From: Actinomycetes bacterium
GTDB lineage: Bacteria; Actinomycetota; Acidimicrobiia; Acidimicrobiales; RAAP-2
Reading direction: 5' to 3'
Length of the DNA: 11,308 nt
Assembly (NCBI GenBank): GCA_021801615.1
Contig: JAJYXS010000105.1
Span: forward strand, 1 to 11,308
Shown: positions 1 to 7,291 of the stretch, piece by piece
How the letters are laid out: each line of letters opens with the position of its first letter
How positions within the stretch are numbered: position 1 is the stretch's first letter
Notes under the pieces: generated by a model
Told to the model about the DNA's origin: nothing
Database searches by the model: none
The model's input: only the letters and a program-made list of their open reading frames with translations
Made by a program: the position numbers and the translations under genes

Positions 1-813
1 ACCGCCCGGCCCCTTGGGCAGGGGCGGCGGGGCCGGCAGCGTCGCGAAGATCGTCTCCAGGATCGGCCTCGAGCCGCTCCCGTCAGCGACGACCTCGGAC
101 AGCAACTGGGCAGCGAGGGCCGCAGGTAATCCGGCCTGGCGCAGCACTGCGGCCGCGATCGCCCGCGCGTCGGGTACCGGCTCGGGGCGTCGAGGCGGCA
201 CACCGACCCCGTCCGCCGCGTCGTGCCGGAAGAGGCCGTTCGGGCCGCTCGGGACGTCGTGCGCGCGAGCGGGTCCCATCGGGGTGGCTCTCATCGGAGC
301 GGTTCTGGTCGTGGGACCGGGCGCGACCACCGACGCCGGGCCGTCGCGCCGTGGCGCAGGAGAGACCGGGTCGAGCGTCGGCAGCGCGGAGGTCGAGGGC
401 TCATCTCCGAGCGAGCTCACCACCGTCTTGAGCACCTCCGCGAAGGGCCGGCGATCGGTGGTGCCTTGACCGAGCGGATCCCCCTCGCGACCATCTGCGT
501 TCGGGCCGGAGCTGCTGGCCGGAGGGGAGAAGATCCCCGGCGCCGGCGCTTTCTCGTCGCCGGGGAGCCCGTGCAGCTCGAGCTCGTCGTCGTCGCTCGA
601 GCACAACAGTGCGGCGATCGGGTCCGGTCCTGGGGGGTCGATCTCCACGACATGGACCTCCTTGGCGAAGAACCCGGCGATGCCACCTCGACGTTCGATC
701 CGGTGCGACTTGAACGGCACGATCCCGTGCTCCCGCTCGATCTGGAGCAACACGTCTTCGAGCTTCGATCCGACGTAGACGTTGGGCTTCTCATGCAGCT
801 GCTGGAACGCCAC
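1..813 (-). CDS. flhF: FlhF, flagellar SRP-type GTPase (N-terminal part, runs off the window)
   Basis: The frame is open from a GTG at 813-811 to the window edge, 271 codons with no stop. Residues 10-58 match the basic N-terminal domain of FlhF: an opening like VYVGSKLEDVLLQIEREHG, then RRGGIAGFFAKEVHVVEI, the family's conserved RRGG-x-GFF-x-K stretch. Residues 85-210 are a Pro/Ser/Gly-rich linker of low complexity. Residues 213-260 are helical and fit the N subdomain ahead of the GTPase. The last visible residues, PLPKGPGG, sit where the P-loop strand should begin, so the catalytic G motifs lie outside the window. FlhF is an SRP-like GTPase that helps set flagellar position and number at the membrane. 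The GTG is the first start after an in-frame TGA at 822-820 and lies 23 nt inside flhA, so translation is probably coupled. The family is fairly sure; the function in this organism is inferred. Confidence 0.85.
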   Translation of the reverse strand, partial: MAFQQLHEKPNVYVGSKLEDVLLQIEREHGIVPFKSHRIERRGGIAGFFAKEVHVVEIDPPGPDPIAALLCSSDDDELELHGLPGDEKAPAPGIFSPPASSSGPNADGREGDPLGQGTTDRRPFAEVLKTVVSSLGDEPSTSALPTLDPVSPAPRRDGPASVVAPGPTTRTAPMRATPMGPARAHDVPSGPNGLFRHDAADGVGVPPRRPEPVPDARAIAAAVLRQAGLPAALAAQLLSEVVADGSGSRPILETIFATLPAPPPLPKGPGG

Positions 814-2860
814 CGTTGATCACCCCGATCCTCTGCAAATGGACATTCCCCGAGATCTCGTTCAGGCTCATGACGCTGAGCGACGGGACGACGGAGCAAA
901 GGAGCCGCCGTAGCGCAGGCCTGAGCTGAGGAGCGACGACGAGCACGGGATCGTGCCCGGCTCTTCGAGCCTGCTCGGCTACCGTCCGGACCTCGCTCGA
1001 GAGACGCTCCAAGACGGAGGGTTCGACCACGAGGACGCTCTCGTTGGCGCCGTCGCCGAAGTGCAGGTCCTTCGCGAGCGCCTGCTCGAACGCGGCGTCG
1101 AGGGTGATCACCGAGAGCTCTGCGTTCCTCGTGTGCAGGGCCGTGATCGATGCCCCAAGAGCGGTACGCGCAGCTTCGGTCATCCTCTCCGTGGTCTTCG
1201 CGATCCGGGCCTGTTCGGTGACCGCCTGGATGATTCGGACGATGTCGAGGATCGGCACGCCTTCGTCCAAAAGGTTCACGAGCACCCCGAACAGGTCGGT
1301 GATCGTGACCTGTGCCGCCGTCATCTCTTCGACCGCGGCGGGGTCGGTGCCCTTCGCAACGTCGACGAGAGTGCGGACCTGCTGCATGGAGAGGAGCTCT
1401 CCGGCATGTGACGAGACGACCTCGCCGAGATGGGTGACGATCGCCGAGGAGCGGTCGATCACGGTGATGCCGGCGGCCGCGAGCGCCTCGAGGCGAGCTT
1501 CGGCGGGGATCCACTTGGCTGGCAGCCCGAACACGGGCTCGGTCGTCGCCTCCCCAGGAAGCATGTCGATATCCGGGCCGATGGCGAGCAGCCGCCCAGG
1601 GGGGGCTGCGCCACGGGCAACCTCGACCCCGTTCACCCGGATCCGGTAGGTGCTCGCAGGGAGGTCGACGTTGTCGCGGGTGTGGACCCGTGGCACGAGG
1701 ACGCCCTTTTCATAGGCGAGCTTGCGCCGCAGCCCCCGAATGCGCTCGAGCAGGTCGCCGCCTTTCGCCTTGTCGGCGAGGGGGGTCAGGTTCGGCGCGA
1801 TCTCCAGCTGGAGCGGCTCTACTCGAATCTCGGCTGCGAGCGACGCGGGGGTGTCGCCAGGAGCGCGAGACCCTTGCGCCTCGATGGCCGCCTCCCGCTC
1901 CCTCCTCGCTTCGACCGCCCGCCGGACGCGCCGAGAAAGCAGGACGAGCAGACCTCCCACGACGAGGAACGGGACGTGCGGGAGACCCGGGACCAGCGCG
2001 AGCAGTCCCATCGCGACGCCCGCGACGAGCACAGCGCGGGGTTGGTTGCCGAACTGCGTCGTCACGTCCGAGCCGAAGTCGTCGCTCTCCGTGGTCGCCG
2101 CGCGCGTGACGATCAGGCCGGTCGAGATCGAGAGCAGCAGCGCCGGGATCTGAGAGACGAGCCCGTCGCCGATCGACAGCACCGAATAGGTGTGGATCGC
2201 CCGGCTGAGGGTGTCGTGATGCTGGACGACCCCGATCGCAAAGCCGCCGATCAGGTTGATGAAGACGATGACGAGCGCGGCGATCGCGTCGCCTCGCACG
2301 AACTTCGACGCGCCGTCCATGTTGCCGTAGAACTCCGAGGTTTCGTCGATCTCCCGTCTCCGGCGCCTCGCCTCCTTCTCGTCGATCAGCCCGGAGTTCA
2401 GCTCGCCGTCGATGGCGACGAGCCTCGGCGCCATCCCGTCGAGGGAGAAGCGCGCGGCGACCTCAGAGACGCGTCCGGCTCCGTTCGTGACCACGACGAA
2501 CTGGATGACGATCAGGATGAGGAAGATGATGAGGCCGACGACGATCTGGCCGCCGATGACGAAGCTCCCGAAGGACTGGACGACCGTCCCCGCGTACCCG
2601 TGGAGCAGCACGAGGCGCGTCACGCTCACGTTCAGCCCCAGGCGGAACATCGTCATCAGGAGCAGCAGCGAGGGGAACGCGGAGAAGTCCTGGGGGCGGC
2701 GCACGTGCATGGTGGTGAGCAGGACCACCAGTGCCGCAGACATGTTCAAGGTGATGAGGACGTCGATGATCCAGGTCGGCATCGGCACGACGAGCAGCAC
2801 CACGATGGCGATGACCATCGCCGGCACCCCGAAGAGCCCCATGCGTTGCTTCAGCTTCAT
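791..2860 (-). CDS. flhA: FlhA, flagellar type III export gate protein
   Basis: This 689-residue protein is full length for FlhA (FHIPEP family), the nonameric gate of the flagellar type III export apparatus that uses proton motive force and docks chaperone-substrate complexes. About eight hydrophobic membrane segments fill residues 8-310. The family signature is clear: RLGLNVSVTRLVL (73-85), TNGAGRVSEVAARF (125-138), and the cytoplasmic loop MDGASKFVRGD (181-191), which keeps the Asp, Lys and Asp (D182, K186, D191) aligning with functionally important Salmonella D199, K203 and D208. Residues from about 340 form the soluble C-terminal domain that binds chaperones such as FliS. One oddity is that the usual PGKQM before AID is replaced by APRLV (144-148). 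The start ATG has GGTGGAG five bases upstream. The gene overlaps flhF downstream, and a sigma-28-like promoter lies about 90 nt upstream. No flhB precedes it, unlike many clusters. Confidence 0.97.
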   Translation of the reverse strand: MKLKQRMGLFGVPAMVIAIVVLLVVPMPTWIIDVLITLNMSAALVVLLTTMHVRRPQDFSAFPSLLLLMTMFRLGLNVSVTRLVLLHGYAGTVVQSFGSFVIGGQIVVGLIIFLILIVIQFVVVTNGAGRVSEVAARFSLDGMAPRLVAIDGELNSGLIDEKEARRRRREIDETSEFYGNMDGASKFVRGDAIAALVIVFINLIGGFAIGVVQHHDTLSRAIHTYSVLSIGDGLVSQIPALLLSISTGLIVTRAATTESDDFGSDVTTQFGNQPRAVLVAGVAMGLLALVPGLPHVPFLVVGGLLVLLSRRVRRAVEARREREAAIEAQGSRAPGDTPASLAAEIRVEPLQLEIAPNLTPLADKAKGGDLLERIRGLRRKLAYEKGVLVPRVHTRDNVDLPASTYRIRVNGVEVARGAAPPGRLLAIGPDIDMLPGEATTEPVFGLPAKWIPAEARLEALAAAGITVIDRSSAIVTHLGEVVSSHAGELLSMQQVRTLVDVAKGTDPAAVEEMTAAQVTITDLFGVLVNLLDEGVPILDIVRIIQAVTEQARIAKTTERMTEAARTALGASITALHTRNAELSVITLDAAFEQALAKDLHFGDGANESVLVVEPSVLERLSSEVRTVAEQARRAGHDPVLVVAPQLRPALRRLLCSVVPSLSVMSLNEISGNVHLQRIGVINGGVPAAA

Positions 2861-2865
2861 CGAGA

Positions 2866-2872
2866 CTCCACC
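2866..2872 (-). promoter_or_regulatory. Ribosome binding site of flhA
   Basis: GGTGGAG reads on the minus strand five bases before the flhA ATG at 2860. It is a fair Shine-Dalgarno match and supports this start. Confidence 0.6.
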
Positions 2873-2946
2873 AGGCCGGCACGCTCGGATCTTTCCCGCC
2901 GCTTCCTGGCAGGTGCTGGTCGCGCCGTCCTGGCGTCCGCCGTGCT

Positions 2947-2975
2947 CTATCGACCGAGTGCCGCCCGCCCTTGAG
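2947..2975 (-). promoter_or_regulatory. Candidate sigma-28 (FliA/SigD-type) promoter of flhA
   Basis: On the minus strand CTCAAG (2975-2970) is followed by 15 nt and then GTCGATAG (2954-2947), resembling the flagellar sigma consensus TAAA-N15-GCCGATAA. The same spacing occurs upstream of fliC and of the glycosyltransferase. It lies in the 198-bp gap between the glycosyltransferase stop and flhA and would give a leader of about 80 nt. The -35 match is loose and there is no experimental support. flhA could also be read from the glycosyltransferase promoter. Confidence 0.45.
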
Positions 2976-3058
2976 GGTCGGGTCGGGGCCGCTCTTGCCT
3001 TTGAGGTGCGGCTCGGCCGCGCTCGTCGCAGAGGCCGCGCGCTTCGGAGCGTTTCGTG

Positions 3059-6000
3059 TCAGGAGAAGCGGCGTAGGGCGCGTCCGCGGGCCGACAATCC
3101 CTTGACGAGGCGCATGTCGGGATCGGACACCGCGTCGCGCAGCGCCTTGGCCAGGCTTTCCCGGTCGGGCTCGAGCCAGAACAGACCGGTGCTCGGCCCG
3201 AGGCAGCCGAGGGTCTCGGGCGGACGCGCAACCTGGCGGGCTTCCACGCAAAAGCTCGTCCGCTTGTCGGCGAAGGAGCCCGAGCTTCCTCCCTCCAGGA
3301 CGACGGTCGCCATTCCGCAGGCCATCGCCTCGAGCAGGCGCACCGGCGTCTCCTGTACGCGTGCCACGTGCACGAAGAGGTCGCAGGATCGGTAGAGCGC
3401 AGCACGCGCGGCCAGGTTCGAAGGAAGGTCCACGATCTCGACGGGTGCGCCCTCGCCGCGGCGGGCCAATTCGACGAGGTCGGTGCAAGGGGCCCCTCGG
3501 GTCCGAGCAAGGAGGAGCCGGACGCCGTCTTCCTCGGAGAACTCCGTTCGGTAGACCTCGAGCAGGCAGTCGACGCCCCCGGCAGGCGTGCAGTCCCCCG
3601 CGAACAGGATGGTGACGACCCCGCCGCGGCGCAAGGCGCCCGGGTCCGGCGAGAACAGCGCGGTGTCGACCCTGGTCGGGAGCACCCGGACCTTGCGAGG
3701 CGGGATCCCGCTGCGCACGGCCTGGGCTCGAGCCCAGTCGTTGCAGACCCACAGCTCGTCGACGACGTCGCGGATCGGTCCCAGCCACTCGACGGGGAGC
3801 TTCCCGTACCCCCAGTCGACGAGTGCGCACGTGCGGGCGTGCCCGGACAGCAGAGGCGCAGCTGCCTCGCCCCGGGCCGCCTTCCCCGTGGCAGGGGCGG
3901 GCGAGCCGCACCCGCTCGGAACTGCGGGCTTCGGAACTGCGGGCTTCGGAACGCTGGCCGCAGCCTCGAACCAGAGCTCCTGCAGCGCGGGGTCGGCGAG
4001 GCCGCGCAGCACGCGGGCGAGCCGGGCCGGATCCTGCTGCCCTGCGAACAGGGCCGGGGTCCCGCTCGCCGCGGCGAGCGCGAGCCAGGCCTCCGCACCC
4101 GAGCGCACGGCGACGAGGACGGCGCGGGCGCCCGCCAGCCACGCGGCAGGGTCGGAGCCAGCACCGATCGCGAGCGAACCGGGGAGCTCCCTGGCTGCCC
4201 TCGCGCCGGGGTCGTCACCGAGGACGGCGACCGAGAAGCCTTCGAGCGCCCGGGTGATCGACGGGGCGATCACTTGCTGGAATTCTGCGCGTTCCTCGTC
4301 GGTGGAGGAACGGAAGTCTCCGGCGATGCAGATCCCCCGTCGATCGCGTTCGGAAAGGCCGTTCCGAGCCATCCACGCAGGGTCCAGACCGTTGGGATCG
4401 GCACCGAGAAGGACGCGAAGGACGTCAGATGTGGGTGGCCCCGACCCGGCGCCGGGTGCGTCGACGACGACCTCGGCCGCCGGGAGGAGCCGGCGGACCT
4501 GTGCGCGCAGTCCGGCTGCGTCGCGGGCGACCACCACCGCGTGGAAGGCGCGCTCGGCGCCGACTTCGGCGACCCGTCTTATGAGGGCGGCCGGATCGTC
4601 CTGGGCGACGCCCGAGACACAAGCTCCGCTCGCAGACAAGACGGCTGCGGTCCCGGCGACCGGCTCGGGGTGGACGACGACGACGTCGTGGCCGTGCCTC
4701 GCGAGCGCACCGGCGAGGGCCATCGTCCGGAGGCTCGCGACCGCGCGGTCGACGAGCAGGACCGAACGCGTCGACGAGGTGCTGGAGCCGCCCTTGCAGG
4801 TTGCTCGTTCCAACCGGCCGGCTGCTGGACCGCCCGTCCCCAGTCCGCCTGCGCCAGCGGCCACCGCGTCGCAGATCGAGCCGAAACGTCGCGCGAGCGA
4901 CGGTGCGAGGTGCGCGACTCGGGCGCGTAGGGAGTCCACGTCGTGGGCACAGCAGATCGACAACGCGACGAAGGCCTGCTCACCTCGAGGGTCACCGAAG
5001 TGCTCGAACGCGAGGGCCGCGGCAAGGAGCCTGTCCGCCGGATCGCGCGCCGCGTCCGCGGACGAGGCCACGAGCGGGCACGCGAAGCCGAGCCCACCGG
5101 CTCGCAGGCGATCGGACCACGCCGTTCGACGCTCGAGCCGAAGGCGGTTCGAGACCTTGACGGCGGTGGCGAGCACGGCCCTCGAGGGCGCGACCTCGTG
5201 CCAGGCCTCGAGCGTGCGGTCAGCGAGCTCCGGGTCGGACCCGACGAGCTGGCTCAGGAAGAGGACCGCGCGCGCCTGTGGCACCGCACGGGGGATCTCC
5301 GCCAGCGCTCTCCCGGAGCGTTCGAGGCAGCGTGCCAGCGTCTCCACGGAGGCATCCATCGTGCCGCTCAGGGCAAGGCCGTCGAGCAGGACGTCGGCCG
5401 CCTCGGCGTCGCGCCCGAGCCCGATCAGCGCGCCGGCTCGGTACGCGGCGAGCGCGGCGGCGTCGTGCTCGAAACCCTCGTCGTCGGTCCCGACGCGCAC
5501 GCGAGCGAACGCGCGCAGCGCCTCTTCGAACCGGCCCTCGAGCAGCAACACCCGGCCCTCTTGGAGATCGGCGGCGCTCTGGACGACGAGCGTCGCACGC
5601 AGGCGCGCGATCTCCTCCATCGCCTCGTCGAAGCGGCCCATCCCGACGAGCGCTTCGATGGCCGCTCCCCGTGCGAGGCGCGCGACGCCGCGCGTGGGAC
5701 GTGCTCGAAGCGCGGCACGGCAGCAGGCGAGCCCGTCTTCGTAGCGCTGCTCGAGGACGTAGGAGCGGGCCAGGCTCACGAGGCGCGTGGCCTTCGGCAG
5801 CTTCGAGGGTCCGAGGAGGTCGCGGATCGCGATCGTCGTATTGCGCCCTGGCTTCCCTCTTCCCGAGATCGCGGACGAGAGGTAGCCCCAGTGGGTGATC
5901 CGGACGCCTTCGATGATCCCGGAGACGAGCTGCTCGGTCCCGGCCCGGGCGATCACCTGCTCGTGGAGACGACCGACCCATTGCCCGCACGCACGGCGGA

Positions 6001-7063
6001 AGAGCCGGCACGCCGGATGGCTACGAGCGGTCGCCACCTCCGTCCCGCGGACGTTGTCGACCATGACGAGCCCGCTCTCCAGGGTAGCCGGGGCGTCGGC
6101 GAGCCTCCGACGGAGGGCCGAGGGGTCCGGTGCGGCCAGCTCCTCGTCCGCGTCGATCCACAGCACCCACTGGCCGCTGCAGTGCGCGAGCGCGTCATTG
6201 CGTGCCCGGCCGAAGTCCTCGTCCCAGTGGCCGCCGACCACCGTTGCGCCAGCGGAGCGGGCGATCTCCTGGGTGTCGTCGACGGACCCGGTGTCATAGA
6301 CGAGGACCTCGTCGGCGAGCGCGCGCAAGGAGTCCAGGCATCGTCCGATGTTCGCGTGCTCGTCGCGCGCGATGAGGCACGCGCTGACCAGCGGCCTCGA
6401 CTCTGGGCCGCAGGGTCCCTGATGGCGAGGGCCCCAGGGGTGCGGACCACCCGCGTGATGCAGGTACGAGGCCTCCGCGACGACCAGGCGCCCGCGGGCT
6501 CGCGCCCGCCGCGCGAGCGCGCCGATCGGGGAGCACCCGCCCTGCGCCGCCTCTTCGAGGAGGAAGCCGAAGCCTCCCGCACACTCGAAGACCTCGCGCT
6601 CGAGGGCGAGCGCCGCCCCATCGAGCCAGCGTGCGTCGGTGATTGCCGCGCGCGTTGCCGCGCGCGCGGCCACCAGCTTCCGAAGGACGGCGGTCTCCTG
6701 CGGCCGGTACGGCACTCCGACCAACAGGTCGTCTCCGGCCGAGATGTTCGTGCGGGGCGCGGCTGCGGCCACTCCGGGCGCACGTGCTGCGACCACCAAC
6801 GGATCCAACCAGGCGCCGACAGGCGTAGCGCGCTCGTCGACGAGGACGACCACCTCGCCGAGACGAGGTAGATGTGTCGATCGGGAGAGCCCGTTCGTGG
6901 CGACGCTGCGCCAGCCGGCGAGCGCGCGCGGGACCGTGCCGGGCGCGACGGCCACAACGTCGTCGCCGGGCCGCAGCGTCCTCGCAAGGCGTGAGAGAAA
7001 TGCTGGCGTCGCCTCTTGACGACGAGCAGCGAGCACCACCATCGTCACGGGTCGCCTGCGCAT
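3059..7063 (-). CDS. Large multidomain glycosyltransferase (GT2-GT2-TPR-GT4-GT4), probable flagellin glycosyltransferase
   Basis: The 1334-residue protein appears to join several modules. Residues 5-215 resemble a GT2 fold, with a GAWLDPLV strand-helix and a late YLHHAGG, but the acidic DxD position reads DER (76-78). Residues 224-395 are a second GT2 domain of the SunS/WaaE kind: LVSACLIARDEHANIGRCL, then YDTGSVDDT (256-264), DEDFGRARNDAL and an intact WIDADEE (302-308) that should bind the metal-nucleotide sugar. Residues about 425-625 are TPR-like helical pairs (GRFDEAMEEIARL, GRFEEALRAFARV). Residues 766-1030 look like a worn GT-B/GT4 unit. A linker with PKPAV repeats (1039-1048) leads to a second GT4 portion (1075-1334) with SGIPPRKVRVLP and LLEAMACG. 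The gene diverges from fliC and runs toward flhA, and FgtA-like multidomain enzymes glycosylate flagellin elsewhere, so flagellin is the likely acceptor. The sugar and the acceptor are inferred. No stop breaks the frame. GAGAGG lies six bases before the ATG. Confidence 0.85.
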   Translation of the reverse strand: MRRRPVTMVVLAARRQEATPAFLSRLARTLRPGDDVVAVAPGTVPRALAGWRSVATNGLSRSTHLPRLGEVVVLVDERATPVGAWLDPLVVAARAPGVAAAAPRTNISAGDDLLVGVPYRPQETAVLRKLVAARAATRAAITDARWLDGAALALEREVFECAGGFGFLLEEAAQGGCSPIGALARRARARGRLVVAEASYLHHAGGPHPWGPRHQGPCGPESRPLVSACLIARDEHANIGRCLDSLRALADEVLVYDTGSVDDTQEIARSAGATVVGGHWDEDFGRARNDALAHCSGQWVLWIDADEELAAPDPSALRRRLADAPATLESGLVMVDNVRGTEVATARSHPACRLFRRACGQWVGRLHEQVIARAGTEQLVSGIIEGVRITHWGYLSSAISGRGKPGRNTTIAIRDLLGPSKLPKATRLVSLARSYVLEQRYEDGLACCRAALRARPTRGVARLARGAAIEALVGMGRFDEAMEEIARLRATLVVQSAADLQEGRVLLLEGRFEEALRAFARVRVGTDDEGFEHDAAALAAYRAGALIGLGRDAEAADVLLDGLALSGTMDASVETLARCLERSGRALAEIPRAVPQARAVLFLSQLVGSDPELADRTLEAWHEVAPSRAVLATAVKVSNRLRLERRTAWSDRLRAGGLGFACPLVASSADAARDPADRLLAAALAFEHFGDPRGEQAFVALSICCAHDVDSLRARVAHLAPSLARRFGSICDAVAAGAGGLGTGGPAAGRLERATCKGGSSTSSTRSVLLVDRAVASLRTMALAGALARHGHDVVVVHPEPVAGTAAVLSASGACVSGVAQDDPAALIRRVAEVGAERAFHAVVVARDAAGLRAQVRRLLPAAEVVVDAPGAGSGPPTSDVLRVLLGADPNGLDPAWMARNGLSERDRRGICIAGDFRSSTDEERAEFQQVIAPSITRALEGFSVAVLGDDPGARAARELPGSLAIGAGSDPAAWLAGARAVLVAVRSGAEAWLALAAASGTPALFAGQQDPARLARVLRGLADPALQELWFEAAASVPKPAVPKPAVPSGCGSPAPATGKAARGEAAAPLLSGHARTCALVDWGYGKLPVEWLGPIRDVVDELWVCNDWARAQAVRSGIPPRKVRVLPTRVDTALFSPDPGALRRGGVVTILFAGDCTPAGGVDCLLEVYRTEFSEEDGVRLLLARTRGAPCTDLVELARRGEGAPVEIVDLPSNLAARAALYRSCDLFVHVARVQETPVRLLEAMACGMATVVLEGGSSGSFADKRTSFCVEARQVARPPETLGCLGPSTGLFWLEPDRESLAKALRDAVSDPDMRLVKGLSARGRALRRFS
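3916..3952 (-). repeat. 15-bp tandem repeat (about 2.5 copies) inside the glycosyltransferase linker
   Basis: The plus strand shows GGAACTGCGGGCTTC twice in perfect tandem (3918-3932 and 3933-3947) plus a partial third copy. It stays in frame and encodes repeated PKPAV between the two GT4-like modules. The unit is a multiple of three, so gain or loss of a copy would only alter linker length. Confidence 0.9.
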
Positions 7064-7118
7064 GGACTTCCTCTCCGCCCCGGCTCACGTGCGCCTCCTG
7101 CGCGCCGAGGTGCAAGGT

Positions 7119-7147
7119 CCATCGGCACGCTTGCGGCCACGGTCAAG
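7119..7147 (-). promoter_or_regulatory. Candidate sigma-28-like promoter of the glycosyltransferase
   Basis: On the minus strand CTTGAC (7147-7142) is followed by 15 nt and GCCGATGG (7126-7119). The -10 octamer matches the first six bases of the flagellar sigma consensus GCCGATAA. It would start a transcript about 50 nt before the ATG at 7063. It sits back to back with the fliC promoter candidate, with 33 bp between the two -35 hexamers, and has identical internal spacing. The -35 element is a weak match. Confidence 0.4.
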
Positions 7148-7157
7148 GGGCATGCGT

Positions 7158-7171
7158 GCCGAGGCTTCGGC
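7158..7171. promoter_or_regulatory. Dyad between the two divergent promoters
   Basis: GCCGA-GGCT-TCGGC is a perfect 5-bp inverted repeat with a 4-nt centre. It lies between the -35 hexamers of the leftward (7142-7147) and rightward (7181-7186) promoter candidates, where an operator could act on both. Such short dyads are common in GC-rich DNA, so this is weak. Confidence 0.25.
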
Positions 7172-7180
7172 GAGAAACCG

Positions 7181-7209
7181 CTCAGGCACGGGGCCAGTCG
7201 GTCCGATAC
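7181..7209 (+). promoter_or_regulatory. Candidate sigma-28 (FliA/SigD-type) promoter of fliC
   Basis: CTCAGG (7181-7186), 15 nt, then TCCGATAC (7202-7209) fits the flagellar sigma layout in which the -10 contains CCGATA. Flagellin genes are the classic target of this sigma factor. Predicted transcription starts near 7215-7217, giving a leader of about 90 nt that begins with a stable hairpin. Confidence 0.55.
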
Positions 7210-7217
7210 TCCTCGTG

Positions 7218-7233
7218 TCCCGCTTCGGCGGGG
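7218..7233 (+). promoter_or_regulatory. C(TTCG)G hairpin at the predicted 5' end of the fliC mRNA
   Basis: CCCGC (7219-7223) pairs with GCGGG (7228-7232) around a TTCG tetraloop, and a T-G wobble at 7218/7233 extends the stem. C(UUCG)G loops are exceptionally stable in RNA. The placement just after the predicted start site fits a 5' stabilising stem-loop, as known for some long-lived bacterial mRNAs. The function is inferred. Confidence 0.5.
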
Positions 7234-7291
7234 AAGTGCGCGGCGGCAACGGGTGCGCACAGAGGCGTGCCCGTCTGCTCTCGATCCCGAC

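Noticed and set aside
223..819. Plus-strand frame of 198 codons opposite flhF
   Set aside because: The minus strand reads a recognisable FlhF N-terminus through the same bases; the plus frame has no motif.
1430..2974. Long plus-strand open frame (514 codons) opposite flhA
   Set aside because: Its product is Asp/Arg/His-rich low-complexity sequence with no family match. It is the mirror of flhA codons in GC-rich DNA.
2966..3013. Imperfect duplicated CCTTGAGGGTCGG / CTTTGAGGTGCGG as tandem promoters or binding sites
   Set aside because: Only one copy has a -10-like octamer at the right distance, and the similarity is short (about 10 of 13 bases).
3008..3020. GCGGC-TCG-GCCGC dyad after the glycosyltransferase stop as a terminator
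   Set aside because: Only a 5-bp stem with no T run on the minus strand. Too weak in GC-rich DNA to call.
3916..3952. Short tandem repeat as a CRISPR-like array
   Set aside because: The units are adjacent without spacers and keep the reading frame of the glycosyltransferase.
3368..6871. Several plus-strand open frames of 500-720 codons opposite the glycosyltransferase
   Set aside because: Compositionally biased Arg/Ala/Ser translations with no domains. The minus-strand frame is continuous and carries clear glycosyltransferase motifs.
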